38,981 bases of DNA from Lachnospiraceae bacterium (lineage in GTDB: Bacteria; Bacillota; Clostridia; Lachnospirales; Lachnospiraceae). Shown here piece by piece: positions 16,414-24,527 of the stretch. The stretch is from assembly GCA_030524705.1 (NCBI GenBank), contig JAUNGD010000028.1:3997-42977 (forward strand), given 5' to 3'. The notes beneath the pieces are model-generated. The model was not told where the DNA came from and ran no database searches. It was given only the letters and a program-made list of their open reading frames with translations. Made by a program: the position numbers and the translations under genes. Each line of letters opens with the position of its first letter. Position 1 is the first letter of the stretch.

Positions 16414-17349
16414 ATGGATATCAATTATTTTAAAGAGTTTTCTGTGCTGGCAGAGACGAGAAATTACTGGGAGGCCGCCGAGCGTCTTTTTATCAATCAG
16501 TCCACGCTCTCCAAGCATATCAAGTCTATGGAAAAGGAGCTGGGAATCCCTCTGTTTTCCCGGACTACCCGCAGAGTAGAGCTGACCGAATCAGGGAAGG
16601 CTCTTCTGCCCTATGCCCAGTCCATCATGCAGATGCAGTTTGAATACTCTTCTATGCTTCTGCAGAAAAAGAACAGCGATAAAAGCCTGCTGACCATCGG
16701 AAGTATCCCGGTAATGTCACAGTACAATATCACGCAGCTCCTGCTGGAATTTCAGCAGAAATACCCGGAATTCAGTTTTAAGGTCACGGAAGATGATGCA
16801 AAGAATCTGAAAAAACTGCTGACCACAAAAAAATGCGAGCTGATTTTTTTGCGCGAACCGGGACGCCTCATTTCAAGTGCGTCAGAGACAGCCGACGATA
16901 TGATCCACATTCCGTATATCACCGACTACCTCGTAGCCGTGCTCCCCGCCGGCCATCCCCTGTCCGGAAGCTCCGAGCTTACGCTGCGTGCCCTTCAGAA
17001 TGAAAAATTCTGTTTTCTGAAGGAAAGCTCCATGATTTATGATATTTGCCGGCTGGCATGCCAGGAAGCCGGATTCATTCCGAATATCGTCTTTGACAGC
17101 CATCGGCTGGACAGTATTTTCGATATGGTTATATACGGAAAATGCGCGGCGCTGCTTATGAACCAGCACGCAAAGAAAGCATTGGATGCCGCCGAAAATG
17201 CTCCCTTTACCGCCGTCAAAATAATACCGGCCATTTCAACACAGATATCGCTCTGCTATCTGAAGGATGCCGTTCTTTCAAAAGCTGCCGCACATTTTGT
17301 CGAATATTTTAAAGACGCTGCCCGGAGGCAGCAAGAAAAGCTTCAATGA
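16414..17349 (+). CDS. LysR-type regulator divergent from tannase operon
   Basis: The 311-aa LTTR has an N-terminal winged helix (FKEFSVLAETRNYWEAAERL, then NQSTLSKHIKSMEKELG) and a periplasmic-binding-like effector domain from about residue 85 (LTIGSIPVMSQYNI). The ATG at 16414 has AGGAGA five bases upstream; an in-frame ATG at 16390 is less likely. It is divergent from the GH3-pgmB-ubiD-ubiX-tannase operon with overlapping promoters, so it probably activates that operon in response to gallate or a galloyl ester. That would parallel TanR of Lactiplantibacillus plantarum, a LysR regulator of tannase and gallate decarboxylase genes. The effector is an inference. Confidence 0.92.
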   Translation: MDINYFKEFSVLAETRNYWEAAERLFINQSTLSKHIKSMEKELGIPLFSRTTRRVELTESGKALLPYAQSIMQMQFEYSSMLLQKKNSDKSLLTIGSIPVMSQYNITQLLLEFQQKYPEFSFKVTEDDAKNLKKLLTTKKCELIFLREPGRLISSASETADDMIHIPYITDYLVAVLPAGHPLSGSSELTLRALQNEKFCFLKESSMIYDICRLACQEAGFIPNIVFDSHRLDSIFDMVIYGKCAALLMNQHAKKALDAAENAPFTAVKIIPAISTQISLCYLKDAVLSKAAAHFVEYFKDAARRQQEKLQ

Positions 17350-17350
17350 T

Positions 17351-17368
17351 ATTTGTCGCCCGACAAAT
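17351..17368. terminator. short hairpin between convergent LysR and kinase genes
   Basis: ATTTGTC (17351-17357) and GACAAAT (17362-17368) form a perfect 7-bp stem with a GCCC loop directly after the LysR stop. The flanking T-run is poor on both strands, so termination strength is uncertain. Confidence 0.45.
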
Positions 17369-17401
17369 TTCCAGAAAAGGAATTGCATTACCGCATCCGC
17401 C

Positions 17402-19135
17402 TTACCGTACCCGTTCTGCGGTCTCTGCTCCTATCGCATTTTTTATGCGTATCGTAAAGCACACCAGGCCGTTCTCCACACCGGCAGACACACCGCAGGT
17501 ATCGTCATAATACATCCGTATCCTCTCCTGGATGTTGCAGATGCCATACCCCTTCCCCGGCTCCTTCAGAATTTTTTCCAACTGCTCTGCCTCCAGCTCC
17601 GGCCCGTTATTGTATACCCGGAATACAAGATACGATTCCTCCGGCGCATATACGATCCGGATCAATCCCCGCTCTCCCTCCTCGCAGTAATCTATCCCAT
17701 GGCAGATTGCGTTTTCCACGATGGGCTGAAGCAGGAAATTCGGCATTTCATATCCCAGCCCCTCCCGGGAGATCTGATACTCCACGTCAAAGCTGTCCTC
17801 ATGCATCCTGCTTTGCAGCTCCAGATAGGATTTTATATTTTCCAGCTCCTTTTCCACCACCGTGATCTGTTTTCCCTCGTTCAGGGAGGTACGGTAAAAT
17901 TTGGCGAGATGCCCGGTAATATCGGCAATCTCGTCCTGGTCAGAACGGATCGCCTTCCATTTGATGCTGGAAAGGCAGTTATACAGGAAATGCGGATTGA
18001 TCATCGCCTGCAGGGCCTTCAGCTCCGTAGCCCGTTTTTCCAGACCCATTTGATACATTTGATTCATCATTTCATTTATTTTATTGCACATGACTGCAAA
18101 ACTATCCGCCACGACTCCGATCTCGTCCGTGTAGCCGGTCTCCACAGCCACATCAAAATCCCCTGTGCCTACCTTCTCCGCACACTGCTTGAGCTTTAAA
18201 ATCCTGGAACTCAAAAATCTGGATATAAGGCTGATCAGCACCGTAATCAGCATCAGGCAGAGCCCCACCATCAGAAGCGTATTGCGGAAGATCCGGTTCA
18301 TATCCCCGGCAATCTCCGCTTTGTCAATGTAATAAAACATCTGCCATCCGTTGCTAAAAGCGCTGCCCACAGCGAGAATATACTGATCCGTCTCGTACAG
18401 TCCCGGCTTGGTTCCCGTATGAATACTGCCGATAATTTTCTCTTCCAGGCGCTCATCCGCAATGCCCCGGTGGCCGATCATCCTTCCCTCTCCGTCCAGC
18501 AGCGCAACGCCGTTCTCCAGAAACTGGGATTTGTAAAGGGATTCCACAAAACGTTCCGGGTACACCTCCAGCTTCATAATTCCAATTGGTTCCGAGGAGG
18601 TATCCGCATCCAGCAGCGTTCTCGTCGCGTAAAGCCTCTCTCCGTCAAAGCTCCAGAGTGTCCCAAATTCCGTCTGATGATATGCGAACCACTTTTCCTC
18701 CTCACATGCATCCTCCGTTTTCAAAAAGCTTCCGATGTCCCGGTCGATATGCGGCGAAAAAATCTCAAGTCCCTTCATGTTGCGGTCACTGGCGATAAAA
18801 TACCAGAAAACCGGCTCCACCGAACGGTTCAGCTCCTGGGCCAGCGCCAGAGTATTCTTCTTTCCTGCCTCCAGCCGTTCCCGGAATTCTTTGTTGTAAG
18901 AAAGATATTTGAGATTATCGTCCTCCCGGTCAATGCTTGTCTGAAGCGTATACGAAATAATCGAAACATTGCCGCTGACGGCGTCCCTCGTCTGTTCGAT
19001 CAGATTGTGGATCGCATTCCGGTAAGAGTATCCCCCGAGAACGGTCAGCGGAATCAGCACCAGAATCAGATAGCTGATAACCAGCTTCTTTCTGATGCTT
19101 GCCTTTCCATAATACCAGTCAACTATTTTTTTCAT
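17402..19135 (-). CDS. YesM-type sensor histidine kinase with extracellular sensor
   Basis: The 577-aa kinase has TM1 at about residues 18-36 and an extracellular region of ~250 aa (40-285), probably a double-Cache sensor. TM2 lies at 287-308, a HAMP domain at ~310-362, and the His_kinase domain starts at KALQAMINPHFLYN (His382). The N-box is PIVENAICHG. It pairs with the AraC-type regulator encoded upstream at 19256-20767. Unlike the other two systems in the window no transporter is adjacent, so its target is unknown. The ATG at 19135 follows AAAGGCAGGG; the leader carries a 37-bp tandem repeat. Confidence 0.93.
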   Translation of the reverse strand: MKKIVDWYYGKASIRKKLVISYLILVLIPLTVLGGYSYRNAIHNLIEQTRDAVSGNVSIISYTLQTSIDREDDNLKYLSYNKEFRERLEAGKKNTLALAQELNRSVEPVFWYFIASDRNMKGLEIFSPHIDRDIGSFLKTEDACEEEKWFAYHQTEFGTLWSFDGERLYATRTLLDADTSSEPIGIMKLEVYPERFVESLYKSQFLENGVALLDGEGRMIGHRGIADERLEEKIIGSIHTGTKPGLYETDQYILAVGSAFSNGWQMFYYIDKAEIAGDMNRIFRNTLLMVGLCLMLITVLISLISRFLSSRILKLKQCAEKVGTGDFDVAVETGYTDEIGVVADSFAVMCNKINEMMNQMYQMGLEKRATELKALQAMINPHFLYNCLSSIKWKAIRSDQDEIADITGHLAKFYRTSLNEGKQITVVEKELENIKSYLELQSRMHEDSFDVEYQISREGLGYEMPNFLLQPIVENAICHGIDYCEEGERGLIRIVYAPEESYLVFRVYNNGPELEAEQLEKILKEPGKGYGICNIQERIRMYYDDTCGVSAGVENGLVCFTIRIKNAIGAETAERVR

Positions 19136-19140
19136 ACGGC

Positions 19141-19226
19141 CCTGCCTTTCTATAGCCGGTCAAATCATTTTTACCGTCCTGCCTTTCTGCAGCCGGTCAA
19201 ATCATTTTTACCGTCCTGTTTTTCTA
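19141..19226 (-). repeat. 37-bp tandem repeat upstream of kinase gene, about 2.3 copies
   Basis: Units at 19141-19177 and 19178-19214 differ at only a few bases, and a part-copy follows to about 19226. Each full copy carries, on minus, AGAAAGGCAGG, the same sequence that serves as ribosome binding site of the kinase gene, plus ATGATTTGA, a two-codon start-stop. The GGTAAAAATGATTTGACC segment can fold into an imperfect hairpin. Confidence 0.8.
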
Positions 19227-19255
19227 TCATACAGGCTGAACAATTTTCACATAGG

Positions 19256-20767
19256 TTACCGCTCCTTATACTGCTTCGGCGACTGACCAAAATAATTTTT
19301 AAACGCCCGGTTGAAGTACGACTGATTCTCATATCCGCAATTTTTTGCGATCTGGATGATTTTCAGATTTCCTTCCTCCAGAAGCATTCTGGCCTTTTCC
19401 ATCCTGACCTCCGTAATATATTTGATCAGGGTCTGACCTGTCTCCTTTTTGAAAATGTAGCTGACATAGGCCGGAGCCAGATGAATCTGCTCTGCCACAT
19501 AGCTCAGATTGATGTCATGCATGTATTCCTTTTCCACCAGCCGTTTGATCTTCTGGATATTTGCAGAGTCATCCGGCGATTTTTCCTGCAGGCCCTCCAG
19601 CATTTCATCTATATTCTGCAGAAAAAAATCAATGATATTTCTTGCGCCCTTCGCATAAAACAGCTCATCAGAGGAGTTCAGGATCCTTTCATAACGAATA
19701 TCAGGATTCTTGTCGTACATGGTCTGGAAAACCGTATAAAAAACGTTCTGAACATAAATTTTGCTGACCTTCCCGCTTTTCACGATAGCGTCTGCCAGCT
19801 CCCTGGCAAACTTCCGTATCAGCTCCACATGGCCCGCCTCGATCGCAAGGATCAGCTGCCCGCGCATAGCCTCCACATCGCTGGAATAATGCTCCTGCAC
19901 CAGTTCCCCCTCCGTCCAGATAATCTCATTTCCAAAGCTGAAAGCATCCCGCCCAATCTCATAGATCGTCTCAATCTCTTTTTCAAATTCCTCCATAGAC
20001 GCAGAGCATTTTCCCACAATGATGGTCAGATCGATCTTCGTATACGAGGCCGCATCCCTGGACAGCTTTATCAGCTGCTCCTTCAAATAGCCCTTGGCCA
20101 GCAGCTTTCCTTCCCGGATCAGCAGGTATGCCTCATTTGGATACAGATTGATATACTCCGTCAGCTCTCCCAGATACATTTTTACAAGCTTCAAAAACAG
20201 CTCTTCCCATTTATCAAAAAAATTGTCGGTACACTCGATATGAACCAGCCGGCAGTCACGGTTCTGTCCAAACAGGTGGCCCCGGATCCTGTCATGCTCC
20301 GCCGCCGTCAGACGGGCGCCTGTCAATATCCTGTAAAAGGTATTCTGCATTCTCTGGAGATTTTGCTGCTCCAAAGCCTCTGTCTGCTCCTTTTCTCTTT
20401 GTATACTCTCAAGTAATTTTTCCATCACCTGGCAGAATTCTTCAATCTCAATCGGCTTCAGAAGATAATTGACTGCGTTGGCCTCCAGGGCCTTTTTCGC
20501 ATAATCAAATTCCCCATAAGCGCTGAAAATGATGATCTTCACCGCAGGAAATCTGCGGTTTACCTCCCGGGCAAGCTCCAGCCCGTCCATGACCGGCATT
20601 TTGACATCCGTGAAAAGAATATCCACTTCATTATGCTCTATATATTCCATCGCCCGGGCGCCGTTCTGCGCCTGGGCCACCGCCAGGGGATACTGATATT
20701 TTCTGATCAGATATTCTATCCCTTCCCTTTCTTCCCGTTCATCATCCACTAAAAGAATTCTCAGCAT
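19256..20767 (-). CDS. YesN-type response regulator, receiver plus AraC HTH
   Basis: The 503-aa regulator has an N-terminal receiver (LLVDDE, phospho-acceptor Asp54 in FTDVKMPVMDG, Lys in YLLKPIE), a middle region of ~250 aa, and a C-terminal AraC HTH (INLSYVAEQIHLAPAYVSYI, ending GQSPKQYKER). It is the first gene of a two-gene unit with the kinase at 17402-19135, separated by 120 bp containing the 37-bp repeat. The ATG at 20767 follows GGGGGAGAAG. A possible promoter at about 20790-20820 (TTAGAA and TATATA, 16 bp apart) is weak. Confidence 0.93.
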   Translation of the reverse strand: MLRILLVDDEREEREGIEYLIRKYQYPLAVAQAQNGARAMEYIEHNEVDILFTDVKMPVMDGLELAREVNRRFPAVKIIIFSAYGEFDYAKKALEANAVNYLLKPIEIEEFCQVMEKLLESIQREKEQTEALEQQNLQRMQNTFYRILTGARLTAAEHDRIRGHLFGQNRDCRLVHIECTDNFFDKWEELFLKLVKMYLGELTEYINLYPNEAYLLIREGKLLAKGYLKEQLIKLSRDAASYTKIDLTIIVGKCSASMEEFEKEIETIYEIGRDAFSFGNEIIWTEGELVQEHYSSDVEAMRGQLILAIEAGHVELIRKFARELADAIVKSGKVSKIYVQNVFYTVFQTMYDKNPDIRYERILNSSDELFYAKGARNIIDFFLQNIDEMLEGLQEKSPDDSANIQKIKRLVEKEYMHDINLSYVAEQIHLAPAYVSYIFKKETGQTLIKYITEVRMEKARMLLEEGNLKIIQIAKNCGYENQSYFNRAFKNYFGQSPKQYKER

Positions 20768-20868
20768 GCACTTCTCCCCCGTCAGTATTTTTATTCCTTC
20801 GTTTTATATAAAATCTGTCAATTTTATTCTAACACAGAATTCAATCATTGTGCAATATGTCTAACAGC

Positions 20869-20914
20869 AAAAAGCAGCGGTATTGCCGGAGCCCAACTCC
20901 GCGCAATACCGCTG
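20869..20914 (-). terminator. strong intrinsic terminator of the secreted-protein gene
   Basis: CAGCGGTATTGC (20875-20886) pairs with GCAATACCGCTG (20903-20914), the stem is extended by CGGAG/CTCCG, and five T residues follow on minus (20873-20869). It terminates the 20963-21595 gene and insulates the regulator gene downstream. Confidence 0.88.
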
Positions 20915-20962
20915 TTTGAGAGAGAATTTGTTATGAATATCTATATTTTAATACAATACCCC

Positions 20963-21595
20963 TCATTCAATGACGATTTCCGTTCCCCCTTCCGTATTCG
21001 CCTCGGCCGCTCCATCCTCCGTCAGACCGGGCGTTAATTCTCTGTCTTCATTCTCAGAGAATTGCACCAATATCATGGCCGCATTGCCATCCTCGTCCAG
21101 GGTAACGCTGACCAGATCCTTTTCCTGAATATCCGCCAGGGCAATTCGCTCTAGCTCAGAAAGCTCATCTGAATGCTCCGAATATTCTTCCATCAAAAGC
21201 TTTCCGTCCTCCGTATCCGGTACGTGATAAATCACCGTATCTTGTGTGATCTTCACATTTTTCTCCTCACGGATAAATTCGGGCAATTCGCTTTCTGCCT
21301 GAGCATCACCTTCTCCGGCTTCAGTATCATCCACACCCTCCACTGCACTTTTTTCAGTATCGTCTCCCATGCCTTCATCCTTCTGTACCTCCTTCGGTCC
21401 AATGATCATGCTGTCTTTTTCAACAGTCTTCACTTCTCCCGTAAATCTTTCTGTCTCTTTTTCGGCCTCTGACTTCGATGCGGAAGACGGCTGTTCTGTC
21501 TGCTCCGCTGCCTCTGTATTTTCTGCGGCAAATGCACCTACAGGCGTCAGCGCCAATGTCAACCCCAATACCACTGCTGCAAATTTTCTTTTCAT
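20963..21595 (-). CDS. small secreted acidic protein, function unknown
   Basis: The 210-aa protein has a signal peptide (MKRKFAAVVLGLTLALTPVG, cleavage after AFA, about residue 23). A Ser/Glu-rich linker follows, then a beta-rich core (FTGEVKTVEKDSMIIGPKEV, NVKITQDTVIYHVPD, IQEKDLVSVTLDEDGNAAMI) and an acidic tail. The core pattern, beta strand then V.VT.DT then a KDLVSV strand, resembles small OB-like repeats such as DUF5666-type domains; this is only a resemblance. An acidic insert separates the strands (residues ~75-105). The ATG at 21595 has AAGGA about 10 bases upstream; a TTG at 21604 is too close to it. Monocistronic, with its own terminator. Confidence 0.75.
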   Translation of the reverse strand: MKRKFAAVVLGLTLALTPVGAFAAENTEAAEQTEQPSSASKSEAEKETERFTGEVKTVEKDSMIIGPKEVQKDEGMGDDTEKSAVEGVDDTEAGEGDAQAESELPEFIREEKNVKITQDTVIYHVPDTEDGKLLMEEYSEHSDELSELERIALADIQEKDLVSVTLDEDGNAAMILVQFSENEDRELTPGLTEDGAAEANTEGGTEIVIE

Positions 21596-21633
21596 TCTTA
21601 TCAAGTCCTTTCTTCTGTGTTATCTCGTCGACA

Positions 21634-21661
21634 AGGATACTTTAAATGAAAAGTGTGTCTA
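21634..21661 (-). promoter_or_regulatory. possible promoter of the secreted acidic protein gene
   Basis: TAGACA (21661-21656) and TATCCT (21639-21634) are 16 bp apart on minus, about 40 bases upstream of the start codon. Both hexamers deviate from consensus. Confidence 0.35.
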
Positions 21662-21811
21662 TCCTATGGAAGCTTTATGTTTTAATTGTTTAGGATTTCT
21701 TTTGATTTTCTGTAGATAATAAAGAATTTATTAATTCCCGGGAAGCCGGCTCCATATCGGAGCGGCCCGACAATGACCGGCACGGCAGAAATGCGGCAAA
21801 ATAAAAAAAGA

Positions 21812-22041
21812 CATTAAAACAGGGCTATCTGACTTTCTCGTCATCAGATAGCCCTTTCAATGAATAATCTGTAGTTTCACTATATAACCTCCGTTTCTTC
21901 TGATTTAAACATTAGCTATGGGTCTCTTCCTTTCATTGGCATCTCCTCCTTCAGGTTCTTGAATTAAATCTGTGTCAGAGATTTTAAATTAACTATGCCA
22001 TTGGACCGTCCTCCTAATATTTTGTCTTTTTGTTTGTTGTT
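21812..22041 (-). ncRNA. candidate small RNA carrying three tiny ribosome-binding-site-led ORFs
   Basis: Promoter and terminator bracket a transcript of about 225 nt on minus. It contains three strong Shine-Dalgarno motifs, each 7-8 bases before a start codon: AGGAGG then ATGGCATAG (22001-21993, Met-Ala); AGGAGGAG then MKGRDP (21936-21916, with an upstream in-frame ATG giving MPMKGRDP); GGAGG then a GTG frame (M)KLQIIH (21880-21857). A hairpin (21964-21987) separates the first two. No T-box, tRNA-like or known riboswitch signature was recognised. It could be a micropeptide operon, a structured regulatory RNA, or a GGA-rich binding RNA for a regulator such as CsrA; the sequence does not decide. 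Confidence 0.5.
21821..21855 (-). terminator. terminator of the candidate small RNA
   Basis: AGGGCTATCTGA (21821-21832) and TCAGATAGCCCT (21844-21855) form a perfect 12-bp stem with an 11-base loop. On minus it is followed by GTTTTAATGTCTTTTTTT, a T-rich tail; on plus the tail is only TTCAA. Confidence 0.8.
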
Positions 22042-22047
22042 AAGCTT

Positions 22048-22085
22048 ATTATAATTGCTATTCTCTGTTTTGTCAACTGTTTTTT
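22048..22085 (-). promoter_or_regulatory. consensus promoter of the candidate small RNA
   Basis: TTGACA (22076-22071) and TATAAT (22053-22048) are both perfect and 17 bp apart on minus. Upstream (22077-22115) is an A-tract-rich block resembling an UP element. This is the best promoter in the window and predicts high constitutive expression starting near 22041. Confidence 0.88.
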
Positions 22086-22191
22086 TAATATTTTTATTTT
22101 TATTTTTTATTGTATGAATATTATTAAAAAATCAGGCAATTATCTCTTTTTACTTTTCTTTTGAAAGCTCCATACAAATCCCCCGCGTTTC

Positions 22192-22220
22192 TTTACACGC
22201 TTTCAAGGACATGGTATTAT
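22192..22220 (+). promoter_or_regulatory. promoter of the DUF5722 gene
   Basis: TTTACA (22192-22197) and TATTAT (22215-22220) have a 17-bp spacer; transcription would start near 22227, about 36 bases before the chosen ATG at 22263. Confidence 0.6.
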
Positions 22221-22262
22221 GAGCGCAGAGTTTATGATCTTAATGAAATGAGGGAACGATTT

Positions 22263-24395
22263 ATGAAACAGAACATTCTGACACTGCAGCGCAGATTTCT
22301 CCTGCTGCTGCCGATTCTGCTCCTCTGCCTTTTCTTTGCTCCAACGCACAAAAGCAGAGCCGCCTCAAAGCCGGTTCAGATCTCAAGCTGCAAGCTGAGC
22401 TCCGCTTCGAAGGTCAAGGTCACAGCCAAGCTCTCCAAAACCTCGGCTGTCCCCGGTAGCAAATGTTATCTCTTTGCACTTCCCTTCGGAAAGACCAGTA
22501 TTTCCTCCGGTACAAAACCGGTGAAGTCAGTGAAAAAAGCCAAAACCATGACCTTTACCCTGGCTCTCAACAAAGCAAAAGCCTCCAGCCAGCTATACTC
22601 TAACTTCGTGATTGCTGCAAAGGAAAACGGAAAATATGTCGCAGTCAGCGATACAAGATATCTCTCAAATCCGTGGAAATCTGCATCATACAATTACAAA
22701 TTTCCAACGACAAACTCCAAAAAAGGGCTGCAGGTAAATGCAGACATGCTGGAGGATGCAGTTGAGCTTAATGTGCGTCATTCCGTCGTAAATTTTGTTT
22801 TCAACGAAATGTTCGCTGCCAAGTCTGAGCGCAACACAAAATCCTCCTATGCATACAAGTATCAGGGAAAGACCTACTGGTTCCGCAAATATGTCATTCA
22901 AAGCTATGACCGGCAATTGAAAGCTCTTAAGGAATCTGACGCCGTCGTAAGCGCCATTCTTCTTCTCGGCTGGCGGGATGACCTGACCAATCTGATCTAC
23001 CCCTCGGGCCGTGAACAGGGCCATTTTTCATATGCCTGGAATACGTCGGATGTCTCTGCACGGCGACAGCTGCAGGCCGCTCTGTCCTTCCTCGCCGAGC
23101 GGTATGCTTCTTCCTCTGCCAAAAATGGAAGAGTCGTAAACTGGATCGTTGGCAATGAAGTCAACAACTACACGACGTATAATTATGCCGGACAGAAAAC
23201 CCTGGAACAACACGCCCAGATTTACGCGAATGCGTTCCGAATGACCTACAATACCGTTACAAGCGTATACTCAAATGCGAGGGTTTACATTTCCCTGGAT
23301 CATCTATGGAATACAAATACGGTTCCCGGCTCCTTCGCCTCCCGGAAAATGCTGGATGCCTTTGCAGCGGCCCTCGCCCGTCAGGGTAAGATTCAATGGA
23401 ACCTCGCTTATCATCCCTACAGTTCACCGTTGACTGAGCCCAAGTTCTGGGAAAATAAAAATCAGCAGGTCACCCAGTCCCTGACAACTCCCGTCATCAA
23501 CATGGCGAATATCGGCCTGCTGACCTCTTACATCCGCAGCACCTACGGCTCAAACACACGGATCATTCTGTCCGAGCAGGGCTTTACCTCCGTTCAGAAT
23601 TACAGCAAAAACGTGGAAAAGGAGCAGTCCGCCGCAATTGTTTACAGCTACTACCTCACAGAGGCTGACGACATGATCGACTCCTTCATTATGAACCGTC
23701 ATGTCGACCACCAGGTAGAGATCGCCCAGGGGCTTAACCTTGGTCTCTGGACCACCACCCAAAGTACGGACACAGAATGGGCCGACCAGAAAAAGGATTC
23801 CTGGAACGTGTTTAAATATATGGACACGAACCAGTCCCCCGGCGTTTCCGACGCTTACCTTCCGCTGATCGGCGCCCAGAGCTGGTCGCAGCTTGTTCCG
23901 GGCTACAGCTCGTCCCTGTACAGCAAGACCAACCTGGTCACTGTACCGGCGAGCCTCGTATCCTCCTACAAAAAAAGCGGCTCCATCGCCGCAAAATGGA
24001 CTAAATACGGCGCTGCTTCCTCCCAGAAAAAGTCCGGCAAGGGACTGCGCGTGATCCACGACAGCCAGCGCAACACCAACAGCCTCTGGGGATTTTCCCA
24101 GAGCTTCAGCAAAAAGCTCTCCTTCGCCACAAACTCACGCTTCTGTACGACCCTTACCGTCTCCGGCACCACCGGCAGCCAAGTCGTCGTAAAGCTACGT
24201 TTTTACAGCGGCAAAAACATTCTCGAGAGCACCAGCCTCATCCCTGCAAATAAGAAGGTAATGCTGTCCGTCTCTTTGAAGGATTGGAAATACCGCAAAG
24301 CTGTCACAAAAATTCAGGTGCTTCTGGCCCCTGCCGGAGGAAGCTGGAAGAAAAATGCATACCTGGATATAGTGAATACAGTGCAAGCTCGCTGA
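22263..24395 (+). CDS. secreted DUF5722 putative glycoside hydrolase
   Basis: The 710-aa exported protein has a signal peptide (FLLLLPILLLCLFF, cleavage around residue 33). Then come a Ser/Lys-rich beta-sandwich-like N-domain (~35-140), a DUF5722 region with TIM-barrel features (~150-525), and a C-terminal jelly-roll-like domain (~560-710). Two Glu motifs fit the acid/base and nucleophile of clan GH-A enzymes: VNWIVGNEVNN (Glu299) and RIILSEQGFTS (Glu438). Substrate unknown; an extracellular polysaccharide is likely. The ATG at 22263 lies after GAGGGA and agrees with the promoter at 22192-22220; the open frame from 22161 would begin upstream of that promoter. Monocistronic, ended by the terminator at 24467-24504. 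Confidence 0.82.
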   Translation: MKQNILTLQRRFLLLLPILLLCLFFAPTHKSRAASKPVQISSCKLSSASKVKVTAKLSKTSAVPGSKCYLFALPFGKTSISSGTKPVKSVKKAKTMTFTLALNKAKASSQLYSNFVIAAKENGKYVAVSDTRYLSNPWKSASYNYKFPTTNSKKGLQVNADMLEDAVELNVRHSVVNFVFNEMFAAKSERNTKSSYAYKYQGKTYWFRKYVIQSYDRQLKALKESDAVVSAILLLGWRDDLTNLIYPSGREQGHFSYAWNTSDVSARRQLQAALSFLAERYASSSAKNGRVVNWIVGNEVNNYTTYNYAGQKTLEQHAQIYANAFRMTYNTVTSVYSNARVYISLDHLWNTNTVPGSFASRKMLDAFAAALARQGKIQWNLAYHPYSSPLTEPKFWENKNQQVTQSLTTPVINMANIGLLTSYIRSTYGSNTRIILSEQGFTSVQNYSKNVEKEQSAAIVYSYYLTEADDMIDSFIMNRHVDHQVEIAQGLNLGLWTTTQSTDTEWADQKKDSWNVFKYMDTNQSPGVSDAYLPLIGAQSWSQLVPGYSSSLYSKTNLVTVPASLVSSYKKSGSIAAKWTKYGAASSQKKSGKGLRVIHDSQRNTNSLWGFSQSFSKKLSFATNSRFCTTLTVSGTTGSQVVVKLRFYSGKNILESTSLIPANKKVMLSVSLKDWKYRKAVTKIQVLLAPAGGSWKKNAYLDIVNTVQAR

Positions 24396-24466
24396 CAGCC
24401 TCAGGCGCTGACAGGCAAAACCGCCTTTTACTCAGAAATACGCGCTGACAGCCGCCAGTACACAAA

Positions 24467-24504
24467 AATGCCTCTGCTCTTTTCCCGGAGCAAAGGCATT
24501 TTTT
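24467..24504. terminator. bidirectional terminator between convergent genes
   Basis: AATGCCT (24467-24473) pairs with AGGCATT (24494-24500) and TGCTC (24475-24479) with GAGCA (24488-24492). T residues follow on plus (TTTTTT) and A residues precede, so it can serve both the DUF5722 gene and the facing C_GCAxxG_C_C gene. Confidence 0.85.
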
Positions 24505-24527
24505 ATGTCTGTAACGCGCTTTAAATT

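Larger units (their letters stand above)
21605..22262. other. long intergenic region with small-RNA transcription unit
   Basis: This 658-base stretch has no conventional gene. It holds, from left to right: the leader of the secreted protein gene; a hairpin at 21745-21766 (GCC-GCTCC / GGAGC-GGC); a minus-strand RNA unit (21812-22041) with terminator and consensus promoter; a T-rich block at 22077-22135; and the plus-strand promoter of the DUF5722 gene (22192-22220). Confidence 0.7.

Noticed and set aside
18419-20416. Open frame of 665 codons on plus, opposite the second kinase/regulator pair
   Set aside because: It lies wholly antisense to two clearly recognisable genes, has no family motifs, no ribosome binding site, and a His/Leu/Arg-rich composition typical of antisense frames.
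21812-22041. T-box, riboswitch or attenuator leader of the secreted protein gene
   Set aside because: No T-box sequence or known aptamer core was recognised, and more than 200 bases plus a strong terminator separate it from that gene.
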